64,000 bases of DNA from DASUHT01 sp038230835 (GTDB taxonomy: Bacteria > Actinomycetota > Thermoleophilia > Gaiellales > JAICJC01), in assembly GCA_038230835.1 (NCBI GenBank), contig JBBRMM010000003.1, positions 62,001 to 126,000 of the forward strand, in the 5' to 3' direction. The notes under the pieces are model-generated. The model saw only the letters and a program-made list of their open reading frames with translations. It did no database searches and was not told the origin of the DNA. Positions 1 to 7,832 of this stretch are shown here, piece by piece (position 1 is the stretch's first letter; each line of letters opens with the position of its first letter). Position numbers and translations under genes: made by a program.

Positions 1-673
1 CCCGCGTCCGACGATCGACGTGCCGGCGCTCAAGCGCGGCCCATTCCGAGGGGCGCAGGCCGGTCTCGACACCGAAGACCGCAATTGGACCAAAAACAGG
101 TCCGAGCTCGACGGCCAGCTTGTCGACTGCGGCAAGGGACTCGAAGAACGCGACCTCGTCGCGCCGCGGCTGGGGGTTCATGCCCGCCGCTCTCGCCGGG
201 TTCTGACCGATGATCCGCCAGCGTACGGCAGCCTCGAGCACCTGACGGAGTGATCGCATGATGGCGTACCGGTAACCGGGTGGCAGCGTCGCCTGCCATA
301 CGGCTATCTCTACAGCCATGGGCTCCAACTCGGCGAGCGTGAACCTGCCAAACGCCTCCACCGCGGTCTGATAGCCACGACTTCGTCGACGTCCTTCGGG
401 AGTGGCGCCAAGACGTTCCCGGAGCGTCCGGATCGTCGCAGCGTCGACGGTCGCTGCATGCACCCGCAGATAGCGCTCGATGTGGTCCGCGAAGGTCGTC
501 GGCGTTGCGAGCGGGACAGACTTCGCGGAACTCAGATATGTGTTGAGCCAGTCCTTGGCCTCGGTCTTCGTCGTGAACAAACCCGGTCCGCTGCGCTGCC
601 GTCCACCCTCACGCCAGCATGCCTGCCAACCGTGTTTTCGCCGTCGCACCCATCCCCGTTGCTTAGCCGGCAT
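1..673 (-). CDS. int: Tyrosine site-specific recombinase (ICE integrase), cut by window edge
   Basis: Reading the minus strand from an ATG at 673 gives 224 codons without a stop, running off the window. The N-terminal part is basic with an Arg/Lys-rich arm-binding-like start; residues about 60-165 look like the SAM-like core-binding domain (FADHIERYLR ... RWRIIGQNPA); residues 203-220 carry the first catalytic arginine box, TGLRPSEWAALERRHVD, with R207. The catalytic His, second Arg and Tyr lie outside. It starts 10 bases after the excisionase stop, so the two are probably co-transcribed. It would catalyse integration and excision at tRNA-Asp, of which a 3' fragment is found at 47775-47819. 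Confidence 0.9.
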   Translation of the reverse strand, partial: MPAKQRGWVRRRKHGWQACWREGGRQRSGPGLFTTKTEAKDWLNTYLSSAKSVPLATPTTFADHIERYLRVHAATVDAATIRTLRERLGATPEGRRRSRGYQTAVEAFGRFTLAELEPMAVEIAVWQATLPPGYRYAIMRSLRQVLEAAVRWRIIGQNPARAAGMNPQPRRDEVAFFESLAAVDKLAVELGPVFGPIAVFGVETGLRPSEWAALERRHVDRRTR

Positions 674-682
674 CGTGCGCAC

Positions 683-913
683 TCACCACTGAGCGGTCGT
701 TCGACCGAGGCCGTGCGCGTCAGACATGCGAACCGGTTGACCTTCGCGTCGAGATTCAAGCCAGTCGAACACCTCCGACTCGCGGAACCGCAGGACCCTC
801 GTCGACAGCCGATAGCCTGGCAACTCGCCGGCGCGCCACCTGCGCAACACTGCCTCACTCGACAGTCCGAGCAGGTCGGCGACATCCCTCGTGGTCAAGA
901 GACGTTCAGCCAC
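683..913 (-). CDS. xis: Excisionase / AlpA-MerR-like helix-turn-helix protein
   Basis: A 76-residue protein with a winged helix-turn-helix of the DNA-binding excisionase type: LLTTRDVADLLGLSSEAV, then RRWRAGELPGYRLS and a wing RVLRFRESEVFDWLESR. This is the common pattern of small ICE and phage excisionases, which bend DNA at att sites and bias the integrase toward excision. It sits between the primase and the integrase, 10 bases before the integrase start, which supports that role. It could instead be only a transcription regulator. Confidence 0.85.
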   Translation of the reverse strand: MAERLLTTRDVADLLGLSSEAVLRRWRAGELPGYRLSTRVLRFRESEVFDWLESRREGQPVRMSDAHGLGRTTAQW

Positions 914-941
914 CTCAGCGTCCTTCGGGTGGTCAACGGCC

Positions 942-2336
942 TCAACGAAACTCCAGCGAGTGACTCACACGGAGGTCTCGTTCCGACGACCAAAACCGGG
1001 CTCGAAATACCCGCCAAACCGCGGCGCTGCTGTAGCCACAGCGTTCGGCCACGGCCGCGACCGCGTCCTCCTGCTCAAGGGCAAGCCGGGGTGGCACCGT
1101 CCCGAGCCAAGCACCCGCGCGCGCAAGGGCTTCGCGGCGCATCTCGGGCGGCGAGTCTGCCGTCACGTCGGTGGCGAGTTCGAGGGCCCGCCAGGTGATC
1201 CCGCAGCTGCGGGCTGCAGCGAGCGCGTCCCAGGCTGCGATGCCGCCCTCGCGGACATATTCGTCCGGATCTTTCGCCGGCGTCAAACGGTCCGGATCGA
1301 TAACCAGGACGCTCGGGCTGCGTCGTGCCCGCGTCGAGTGTTCGACGGCGCGGTTGATCGCGTCACGTCCTGGTTGGTCGCGGTCAAGGCACAAAGTCAC
1401 CCGTTCGACTCCCAGCCGTGAGAGCAACTCGAACGTCCTGGGAGCGATGCCAACTCCGCCGACGGCGGCGACGTTTTGCACCCCGTGCGCGCGCAGCTGA
1501 TGAAGGTCGAAGATGCCCTCGACGAGCACGAGGTCGCGCCGCAGGTCGCCCGAGCCAGGGAGCAGATCTGAGAACCCGTATGGCGGGAGGTTCGTTCTGC
1601 TGGCGCCACGCAAGTACAGGTAGCGCGAGCCTTCCCCGCTGCTGTCGTCGAGACTCCGGGCCCACAGCGTGCCCGGCCTGCGGTACTCATTCATCCACGC
1701 TCCACAAACTCGCCCTGGCCAGCGGGAGTCGGAGACGACGCCGGCGGCTGCGATCTCGGCTTCTCGGTATCCGATCCGCTTGAGCGCGTGCCGGGTCTTG
1801 TCGGGTTTCGGGACGAGGCCGATCCCCGAGCGTTGGATCGCTTGCTCCGGCAAACCGCGGCCACCAAGGTAGTCGCGCGCCGGAACACCTCGGTCGCTCG
1901 CGAGCTCGCGTCGGCACAGCTCGATGAAGCCCTGGAGTAGATCAGTGCGGCGATCCCGCGGCCGCGCTCGCTCGATCGGGTCGGGATCGATCCCGGCGCG
2001 GCCGGCAAGCTCCTTGACCGCGCGGACGAAGTCTTCGCCGCGTGGAGGCTCGCCGGTTCCCACGTAAGCGGTCCAGAGCATGGGCTCCCCACCGTGAACG
2101 AGGAATCCGCGCGGTGCTGGTCCGTGTGCGACAACCCGGTCGGCTCGGACGCCAAGGCGAGCGTGGGTGTGCTCCTCGTTTGTTGCGACCCACCCTCGCG
2201 AATCGCGGCGCCACCCGAACTCCGGGAAGGCCTGATCGAGACGGTCGGCAAGGGCGACCAGCACGACGTTGGTGTAGAACCTCGCGACGTTCGTCTGATC
2301 GGCCGGAGCCGAGCGGTTAGACCTTGACCCAATCAC
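942..2336 (-). CDS. DnaG-like primase with Toprim domain (ICE replication)
   Basis: A 464-residue protein beginning at GTG 2336. The middle matches the DnaG-type catalytic core, with a Toprim domain: LVLVEGIFDLHQL (glutamate motif) followed by VTLCLDRDQPGRDA (DxD motif). No N-terminal CHC2-type zinc finger is seen; residues 1-90 form an unrelated lead domain. Such primases on conjugative elements make RNA primers for replication of the excised circle or of the transferred strand. It precedes xis and int on the same strand. The upstream gap to 2419 carries ATGGGTCA-type half-sites (2325-2333 and 2353-2360), so its promoter probably responds to the same regulator as the relaxase promoter. Confidence 0.8.
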   Translation of the reverse strand: MIGSRSNRSAPADQTNVARFYTNVVLVALADRLDQAFPEFGWRRDSRGWVATNEEHTHARLGVRADRVVAHGPAPRGFLVHGGEPMLWTAYVGTGEPPRGEDFVRAVKELAGRAGIDPDPIERARPRDRRTDLLQGFIELCRRELASDRGVPARDYLGGRGLPEQAIQRSGIGLVPKPDKTRHALKRIGYREAEIAAAGVVSDSRWPGRVCGAWMNEYRRPGTLWARSLDDSSGEGSRYLYLRGASRTNLPPYGFSDLLPGSGDLRRDLVLVEGIFDLHQLRAHGVQNVAAVGGVGIAPRTFELLSRLGVERVTLCLDRDQPGRDAINRAVEHSTRARRSPSVLVIDPDRLTPAKDPDEYVREGGIAAWDALAAARSCGITWRALELATDVTADSPPEMRREALARAGAWLGTVPPRLALEQEDAVAAVAERCGYSSAAVWRVFRARFWSSERDLRVSHSLEFR

Positions 2337-2361
2337 AGCACGCGTAGCTTATATGGGTCAA
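2324..2361. promoter_or_regulatory. Divergent promoter region with paired TGACCCAAT / ATGGGTCA half-sites
   Basis: Inverted half-sites TTGACCCAAT (2324-2333) and ATGGGTCAA (2353-2361) flank the start of the leftward primase gene. On the minus strand a TATAAG box ends 11 bases before the primase GTG. The same half-site occurs as a perfect palindrome before the relaxase gene (27179-27196). I infer an operator for one ICE regulator; the binding protein is not identified. Confidence 0.55.
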
Positions 2362-2418
2362 AGACTGATTGCAAGTCGCGTGCGGCAGTCGTACACTGCC
2401 TGCGTGCGAGGAGGCCCC

Positions 2419-2709
2419 TTGATCAGAGAGGCCCGGTTGCGCGCCGGCCTGACCCAGACAGAGCTTGGTGAGCGAACGGGCCGCGAGCGCTCCGTTATTG
2501 CCCGGTGGGAACAGGGAGCGGTCTCACCGAGCATCGACAATCTGCTCGATGTCGTCCACGCGTGCGGGTTCGACCTGCCGCTAGTCCTGGTGACACGCGA
2601 TGTTGCCCAGGACGAGCGCCTCGAAGCGAACCGAAAACTCTCCCCAGAGCGCCGTGTGGATCGACTGCTTGCGAGACTCCGCGCCGAAGAGCGGGATAAC
2701 GGTGGCTGA
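2419..2709 (+). CDS. XRE-family helix-turn-helix protein (putative antitoxin)
   Basis: A protein of 96 residues if translation begins at TTG 2419, which has GAGGAGG four bases before it; upstream GTG 2404 is an alternative. Residues 2-55 are a Cro/C1-type helix-turn-helix: REARLRAGLTQTELGERTG then RSVIARWEQGAVSPSIDNL. The last 8 bases overlap the following nucleotidyltransferase gene, so the two are translationally coupled. XRE plus nucleotidyltransferase pairs are common toxin-antitoxin-like modules; by that analogy this protein would bind its own promoter and neutralise its partner. That role is inferred from layout. Confidence 0.75.
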   Translation: MIREARLRAGLTQTELGERTGRERSVIARWEQGAVSPSIDNLLDVVHACGFDLPLVLVTRDVAQDERLEANRKLSPERRVDRLLARLRAEERDNGG

Positions 2710-3205
2710 CTCCCAGCCGTCATTCGATCCGATCGCACTGCTCGCAGCCCTTGACCGCCACCGGGTGACCTACATCGTCATCGGCGCGTTCGCGCGAGTC
2801 GTTCAAGGTACGGAGGAGGTCACGCGCGGCATTGACATCGTTCCCTCGACCCGAGAAGAGAACCTACGCCGTCTGGACACCGCCCTCGGCGAGCTCCACG
2901 CGTCCTATGCGGAAGGAGCAGAAGAAGCCGTCGCCGATGCGGGTTCGTCTCAGGCCGTCCGAGTGCTCGCGACGGATTTCGGGGAACTCAAGGTGGTGCC
3001 CCGGCCGGTGGGTACCGGCGGCTACGACGACCTACGGCGCGCCGCCACACGCGAGCCCCTCGGCCAAGGCCTGCGGCCCTCAGTGGCGTCGGTCGGTGAC
3101 CTCTCAAGGATGCTCTCGGCCCTCGAACGCGAAGCCGACCTTCCCAAGATCAAAGCACTGCGGCGCCTCGCCGAACTCGAGATGACCCGAGGAATCGAGC
3201 GGTAG
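2702..3205 (+). CDS. Minimal nucleotidyltransferase-fold protein (putative toxin of XRE/NTase pair)
   Basis: Begins at GTG 2702, overlapping the XRE gene, and encodes 167 residues. Residues 24-48 match the nucleotidyltransferase core of MNT/AbiEii-like proteins: YIVIGAFARVVQGTEEV followed by TRGIDIVPS. In the family this core reads GS or GT, then D-x-D; here the first aspartate position is Gly43 while Asp45 is kept, so catalysis may be lost or altered. The C-terminal half (ATDFGELKVVPRPVG, DLSRMLSALEREADLPKIKALRRLAELE) matches the usual tail of this family. The pair may stabilise the element as a toxin-antitoxin system. Confidence 0.7.
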   Translation: MADSQPSFDPIALLAALDRHRVTYIVIGAFARVVQGTEEVTRGIDIVPSTREENLRRLDTALGELHASYAEGAEEAVADAGSSQAVRVLATDFGELKVVPRPVGTGGYDDLRRAATREPLGQGLRPSVASVGDLSRMLSALEREADLPKIKALRRLAELEMTRGIER

Positions 3206-3224
3206 CGACGAGATGCGCGCCTGA

Positions 3225-3240
3225 GCCGAACCATTTCGGC
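3225..3240. terminator. Hairpin between convergent genes
   Basis: GCCGAA-ccat-TTCGGC forms a perfect 6-bp stem with a 4-base loop in the 49-base gap between the nucleotidyltransferase gene (+) and the next gene (-). No T run follows on either strand, so it is only a candidate bidirectional terminator. Confidence 0.4.
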
Positions 3241-3254
3241 CGGGCCCTCCACGC

Positions 3255-4643
3255 CTAGGCACTACGCTCACTGATCGCAACGGCGACGGCGGTTTCGATC
3301 GCGTGCAGGAGGGACTGTCGACCGCGGCCGGTACACGGGATCTCAGGAATCCCGTTTTCGCTTGCCCGCTTCCGCAACGTTCGCCCGAGTTCGGTGCGGA
3401 CAAACGGCATGAGCACAAGCGCCTCCGCCGTGATGAAGTGCCTCGATGCAGCGTCCGCCGTTCGGTTCCAGTTGCTTCCCCACCCCTCAAACCACACCAC
3501 GGTCACGGCGCCGAAGCGGGCAGAGAGTTCGAGTTCGATCCCGGTTCTGTACTGTGCCTGTGTCTCATTCCCGCCTACGAACACGACCAGCAACGGCGAC
3601 GCTGAAACGGACGCTCGCATTCGCGCGACTTGTGCCGGCTCGAGCGAGGACTCGCCGCGATGTTCAACGTCGCCGGGCGCGGGGAGGGCAACGCCGCCGA
3701 CGAGGTCACGAAGCCCGGTCAGTAACTGCTCTGCGGCACCGTTCGCATCGAGCGCAGAGAGCACACCCTGAGACCCGCCGTGAGCCTCGAAGGAGTCGGC
3801 GCGGCGCCACCCCCATTGATCAGACGGATCTACCCACAGGATCAGGATGTCGTATCCCCTCTCTGCAATCTCGCGATCGATGGCGCCGAGTCTCTGAGGG
3901 TCGGCAACAGGGTGGATCTCGATAACTACGTCGAGGACAACACCCATGGCCGTTACGCGTCTCTCGAAGTCTGGCTGCGAAGCCATCGCGTCGAGTCGTA
4001 GGGGACTCACGATCAAAGCGGCACGGGCTCGCGGATGGCGCGATCGAGCCCCCACTTCGAAGGCAAGCTCAGATAGGAAGGACTCCGCATCAGGAACAGC
4101 GTCGGTGCGGCGCTCGTCGAACGCGCCGAACTCGAGGCGCGCATGGGCCCCTTCCCGAATCAGGCGCCACCGCACGGACATTGCCAGTCGTGTGTCATCA
4201 CCGTCAGTCGTGAACATTCCAGCTACCAGCGTCTCGTCGTCCAACCGGATTAGCCTCTGGGGATCCGTGAGGAGTCGCGTGAGGGCCGGGACACCTAGGC
4301 CGTCGGAGACAAGCTCGTGCGCCTCCTCAAACAGCTCGATGAGCGCCGCTAGCGCTGGAGATCCCGCACGAACCAACGCCACTTGATCATCGGAGGATCG
4401 AGCTTCCGCGACGCTGCGCTTGAGCACATCGACCAGCCCGACGTACTGCATGTCCGAAGGCCCCGACCCGCGCGAAACGGCCTCTGCCACCGCTTGCAGA
4501 GCGGCAAGCAGCCTGTCGGAGTCGAGCGGCCCCCCGTGCGGTGACAGCGCGACCGAGTCTTCCACGAACCGCTGGTACGAGAAATCGGCGATCTCCATAC
4601 CTGATAGATGAGCCTGCGACCGGCTCTTCTTGGCTCGTCTCAC
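3255..4643 (-). CDS. Protein of unknown function with two Rossmann-like segments (partner of OST-HTH gene)
   Basis: A 462-residue protein (GTG 4643; ATG 4598 is another possible start). I do not recognise the family. Residues about 205-300 look like an alpha/beta domain (RAALIVSPLRLDAM ... YDILILWVDPSDQWGWRRAD). The last 110 residues form another, with a glycine-rich start LLVVFVGGNETQAQYR, a WFEGWGSNWNR motif, then ALVLMPFVRTELGRTLRKRA and IPCTGRGRQS; the spacing resembles DUF2325-like or SLOG-like nucleotide-binding folds, but this is tentative. It lies 9 bases after the OST-HTH gene on the same strand, so the two form an operon. An effector role is only suggested by the pairing. Confidence 0.6.
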   Translation of the reverse strand: MRRAKKSRSQAHLSGMEIADFSYQRFVEDSVALSPHGGPLDSDRLLAALQAVAEAVSRGSGPSDMQYVGLVDVLKRSVAEARSSDDQVALVRAGSPALAALIELFEEAHELVSDGLGVPALTRLLTDPQRLIRLDDETLVAGMFTTDGDDTRLAMSVRWRLIREGAHARLEFGAFDERRTDAVPDAESFLSELAFEVGARSRHPRARAALIVSPLRLDAMASQPDFERRVTAMGVVLDVVIEIHPVADPQRLGAIDREIAERGYDILILWVDPSDQWGWRRADSFEAHGGSQGVLSALDANGAAEQLLTGLRDLVGGVALPAPGDVEHRGESSLEPAQVARMRASVSASPLLVVFVGGNETQAQYRTGIELELSARFGAVTVVWFEGWGSNWNRTADAASRHFITAEALVLMPFVRTELGRTLRKRASENGIPEIPCTGRGRQSLLHAIETAVAVAISERSA

Positions 4644-4652
4644 GTTGAGCGA

Positions 4653-5546
4653 CTACAGAGTTCGGTCGTCCAGGACGTACTCAAGCGGAATCGCGAGCCG
4701 CAGCAGCTCCGCCTCCGACATCTGGCGGACAGACCGACAAACGAGTTCCCTGAGGGAATCCAGCGACTCGGTGCGAGGAGCGCCCGAACGGGCTGGTTGA
4801 CGTCGGCTCGGCGCGGAGGTGATGGCAGGCCGTTCGACATGGAGATCGAGGGCCAGTCCATGGTCAGCCGTCCATGTACCGATCAGTTCACGGACACGTC
4901 TCGAATGTTCCTCAGTCCAACGCTCGTACAGGCCGAGCGCTTGGGACTGTTGGATGAACGAGCGAATCGGTTGAGGATCGGTGAGCGACCGGGCGAGCGT
5001 GTTCTGCTCGCCACCTTGGAGCGACCCGGTGAACTCGGTTATCCACTGAAGCGTAAGCGGCTGAGACGCGGCTTCGATGGGTACGAATCGCTCCGGGTGC
5101 GAGTTCGCGGCCTCCCGAAGACCCGAGTATTCGGGTCGCTCGTTGGGCTCGGGGCGGCTCGGAAACCACCCGACGCGATCCAGTTCTCGGTCATACACCC
5201 GCGCCCACTGCGAGCGCCAGTCCACAAAGGCGCGCCAGATGTCGTGCCGCACCCGCACACGCTGCCCCGGCACGGTGGGTGGCGAGGCAACCTCGAGGCC
5301 GGGGATCACGACATCGACGTCGGGGCCGGTGGGGGCCGGCTCCAACTTCACGCAACCCGCGGCCTCCGCGGCCACCAGAAACGCTCTAAATGAAGGGAAT
5401 CCCAACGCCCTCTCATCGAATCCGTGGGCTTGAAGCGTCGGCTTGAGGCCAGCCGACCGCGTGGATCGTCCGGTCGACGCTTGTGCTCGCACGAGCTCTA
5501 CCAACCGTCGATACCAATCGTCCAGAGCAACTTCTGCGCTAGCCAC
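4653..5546 (-). CDS. OST-HTH/LOTUS-domain protein
   Basis: GTG 5546 is chosen because AGGAGG stands five bases upstream; the product has 297 residues. Residues about 11-80 fit an OST-HTH/LOTUS domain: WYRRLVELVRAQ, then SAGLKPTLQAHGFDERALG, FPSFRAFLVAAEAAGCVKL. LOTUS domains bind RNA, including structured or G-rich RNA, and in bacteria often accompany NYN-type RNases. The remainder (about 85-297) has no motif I know; it has conserved-looking Trp/Tyr-rich segments (RHDIWRAFVDWRSQWARVYDRELD). The gene leads a two-gene operon with the unknown protein at 3255-4643. A 54-bp inverted repeat lies 19 bases before its start. Confidence 0.65.
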   Translation of the reverse strand: MASAEVALDDWYRRLVELVRAQASTGRSTRSAGLKPTLQAHGFDERALGFPSFRAFLVAAEAAGCVKLEPAPTGPDVDVVIPGLEVASPPTVPGQRVRVRHDIWRAFVDWRSQWARVYDRELDRVGWFPSRPEPNERPEYSGLREAANSHPERFVPIEAASQPLTLQWITEFTGSLQGGEQNTLARSLTDPQPIRSFIQQSQALGLYERWTEEHSRRVRELIGTWTADHGLALDLHVERPAITSAPSRRQPARSGAPRTESLDSLRELVCRSVRQMSEAELLRLAIPLEYVLDDRTL

Positions 5547-5881
5547 ATGATCCTCCTGTTCTCGGATCAGAGAAAGTGAGCAGAGGAGCATTGTGCTCCC
5601 CTGCCATTTTCTCAGATCACAACAAAAGGCTCCTGGCCGGCGAGTTCAGAGGCCCGTTGCCGGCTACCTCCGTGGCACTCGACGAGTCCTTCTGCCCTCC
5701 GAGCGCCTGTCTCCCGGTCGGAATCCTCTTGGGAACTGGGTTCCCGAGAGTGTTGCCGATCGATATTGTCTTCTTCGGCCACGCCAAGGCGCGGCTGAAC
5801 CCCACTATAGCTGCTTTGGGTGCCGTTGGCGAGCCACCCCGACAGCGACCAGATCACTGGAGTCCGACCACCCGCCGGGTC
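5547..5881. other. 335-base gap holding a 54-bp imperfect inverted repeat
   Basis: Positions 5565-5618 form a long inverted repeat whose inner arms GCAGAGGAGCA and TGCTCCCCTGC (5580-5604) flank TTG, with outer arms GATCAGAGAAAGTG and its near-complement ending GATC at 5618. Read leftward it would lie in the leader of the OST-HTH mRNA, just before the AGGAGG site. It may be an operator or an RNA hairpin. I see nothing convincing in 5619-5881; short open frames there lack ribosome sites and family features. Confidence 0.6.
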
Positions 5882-6457
5882 TCACAGCCCGAGCAGGGTC
5901 GCCGAACAGCCCAAGGCATCCAGGGCCGCGACAAGCGGCCGGCGGTCGGTTGGAGATGCGATCCGGATCGCCGATTCCGCTGTTATCGGAACGTCGAAGC
6001 CCAGTGCGAGCCGATCGGCGGCCAGAAGGTAGGCGAGCTGCCGGGCACGCCTTTCGCGATCGTCGCGCTCGATTGGAATCACGACGACAAGATGGCACTG
6101 CACTGGCGCGGTCACGGCGACGCGAAGGAGCACCCGAAACGGGGTTTCCCCGGTATTGGGAGGGAGGCTGAGCCACGAGACGTCGGCGGTGCCTCCGTTG
6201 GTCATGAAGAACGCGCGATCCAAGTCGAGGACGTCGGTGCGGTTGCGGGCGTCGACCGATAGCATCGTCGTCAGGCCCTCCGCTGGATCCGCGCTGCGCG
6301 GCGCTACGTCCAGGCACGGCAGAGCCTCGGCGACGAGCGCGGCAACGGACGTTCGGAGATCGCTCTTCGACGCGCCGCGCCCATTCTCGGACATGTGCGA
6401 GGCGTTCTTCGGTGAAGACGGCGTCTTGCTCCGTCGGAAGAGGCGCATGCCGCGCAC
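5882..6457 (-). CDS. Hypothetical protein
   Basis: I do not recognise this protein of about 191 residues. GTG 6457 is 12 bases after GAGGAGG; ATG 6448 or 6496 are alternatives. The first 40 residues are basic and rich in Ser and Arg and probably disordered. Residues about 45-190 look folded, with alternating strands (FRVLLRVAVTAP, CHLVVVIPIER) and a helical segment (RARQLAYLLAADRLALGF) ending in a small LVAALDALGCSATLLGL helix. It follows the VirB4-like gene on the same strand after an 81-base gap, so it may be the last gene of the transfer operon. Confidence 0.5.
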   Translation of the reverse strand: MRGMRLFRRSKTPSSPKNASHMSENGRGASKSDLRTSVAALVAEALPCLDVAPRSADPAEGLTTMLSVDARNRTDVLDLDRAFFMTNGGTADVSWLSLPPNTGETPFRVLLRVAVTAPVQCHLVVVIPIERDDRERRARQLAYLLAADRLALGFDVPITAESAIRIASPTDRRPLVAALDALGCSATLLGL

Positions 6458-6578
6458 AGGACTAATGACCCTCCTCGGAATCGGCCTCGTCAGCATACTT
6501 CGCGCTCCTCTCGGTGGGGTCGTCCCGTGCCGCCGGCACCGGCCACCGCGACCGCTGCAGCTGGCATCCTGGACAGTC

Positions 6579-7832
6579 TCACATCGACTCCGGTGTGCCC
6601 GTCAGCATCCGGGCGTCAGTGTTGACGAGGGCCTGTTCGAAGCTCGACAGGCGGTGGTGAACGAGAAACGAGCGGCGCCCAACTTTCCAGAGCGCCTCTC
6701 CTCGCCTGAGGGTAGGGAGGATCTCGGCTTCGGTGTCCGTGAGTCCGAGCAGCTCCCGGGTGAGTGGAAGCTGGTCGGGAGGCTGGGCGTAGATCACCTT
6801 CGTCTCGGTATCCGCCAAGAGGCCTTCGGCCAACCTGACCTCGCGGCTCCCCTCTGCCCCCACCGCCCGGAGGTCGGCGAATCGGTGCATGACCAGGATG
6901 ATCTGCTGGCCGAACGCCCGAGAGAGCTTCATGTTTGCCTGGAGCCACTCGCCGACGCCTAGCATCGAGAGCACCTGCCAGGCTTCGTCCACAACGCCGA
7001 TCTGCTTGGCGCCGCTGTCTCGGATCATCGAGCGCAGGCACGCCGTCCCGCAGGCCATCAGGATCGGAAGAGCGGGAGAGTCGTAGACGGCAGACAGATC
7101 GAGCACGACGAGCGGCGCGTCGAAATCGACGCCCGGGCTGGTCGGGCCGTCGAACATGCCGCACAGGTCTCCGGAGACGAGACGGCTGAGCGCGAAGGCC
7201 ATCTGCCTGACCGTCTCCGCGACGCCCTGGGCCGACATCACCATCGCGGGCATCAGGACGTCCGTCCTGCGAAGCAGGATCTCGACGACCTCCGGGAGCG
7301 TGGGCTCGTCGGCCGCCCTCTCGTGCGCTTGACACGCGACCCGGAGCGCTTCCGTCAATCCCATGACCTCCTCTGGCGTGAGTGATCGCCCAAGAGCGCC
7401 GGCGGCGATGCTCTGGAGCAGGTGAAGCTGGCCCTCCCAGCCCGAGGCCGGCGTCAGTGGATTCAGTCGGACGTTCCCACCGGGTCGAAGCGTGATCGGC
7501 ACGACTCCCAACGCGGCAGCCAGTGGCTGGTACTCGCCCTTGACGTCGATTACCCAGGCCCGCCGTCCGAACACGTGCTGACGCCACAAGTACGTCTTGA
7601 CCAGCGACGACTTGGCTCGGCCGACGATGCCGGCGACGAGCATGTTGGGCGAGGTCAGTTCACGACCGTAGAGCTCGAAGGGGTCGTAGCAGAACGATCC
7701 GCCATAGGCATCGCGGCCGATGTAGACGCCGCGGCCGCCGAGTCCGCCCTCGGCGACGAACGGATACGCCGCCTGCACGTGGGCCGTCGTGGCTCGGTGG
7801 CCGTGCCGACCTCGGGTGCTTCGCGATGTCAT
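6579..7832 (-). CDS. VirB4/TraC-like conjugation ATPase
   Basis: A 417-residue P-loop ATPase of the type that powers mating-channel assembly at the membrane. The Walker A motif is GIVGRAKSS with K74, slightly unusual in having Arg-Ala before the lysine. It is followed by RAWVIDVKGEYQPLA, typical of VirB4/TraC/HerA proteins; Walker B is KQIGVVDEAWQVL, and the motif IILVMHRFADL follows. It is shorter than full VirB4 because the N-terminal module is carried by the adjacent SCO6880 gene, with which it overlaps by 4 bases (ATGA). It is downstream in the operon begun by the ParA-like gene. Confidence 0.85.
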   Translation of the reverse strand: MTSRSTRGRHGHRATTAHVQAAYPFVAEGGLGGRGVYIGRDAYGGSFCYDPFELYGRELTSPNMLVAGIVGRAKSSLVKTYLWRQHVFGRRAWVIDVKGEYQPLAAALGVVPITLRPGGNVRLNPLTPASGWEGQLHLLQSIAAGALGRSLTPEEVMGLTEALRVACQAHERAADEPTLPEVVEILLRRTDVLMPAMVMSAQGVAETVRQMAFALSRLVSGDLCGMFDGPTSPGVDFDAPLVVLDLSAVYDSPALPILMACGTACLRSMIRDSGAKQIGVVDEAWQVLSMLGVGEWLQANMKLSRAFGQQIILVMHRFADLRAVGAEGSREVRLAEGLLADTETKVIYAQPPDQLPLTRELLGLTDTEAEILPTLRRGEALWKVGRRSFLVHHRLSSFEQALVNTDARMLTGTPESM

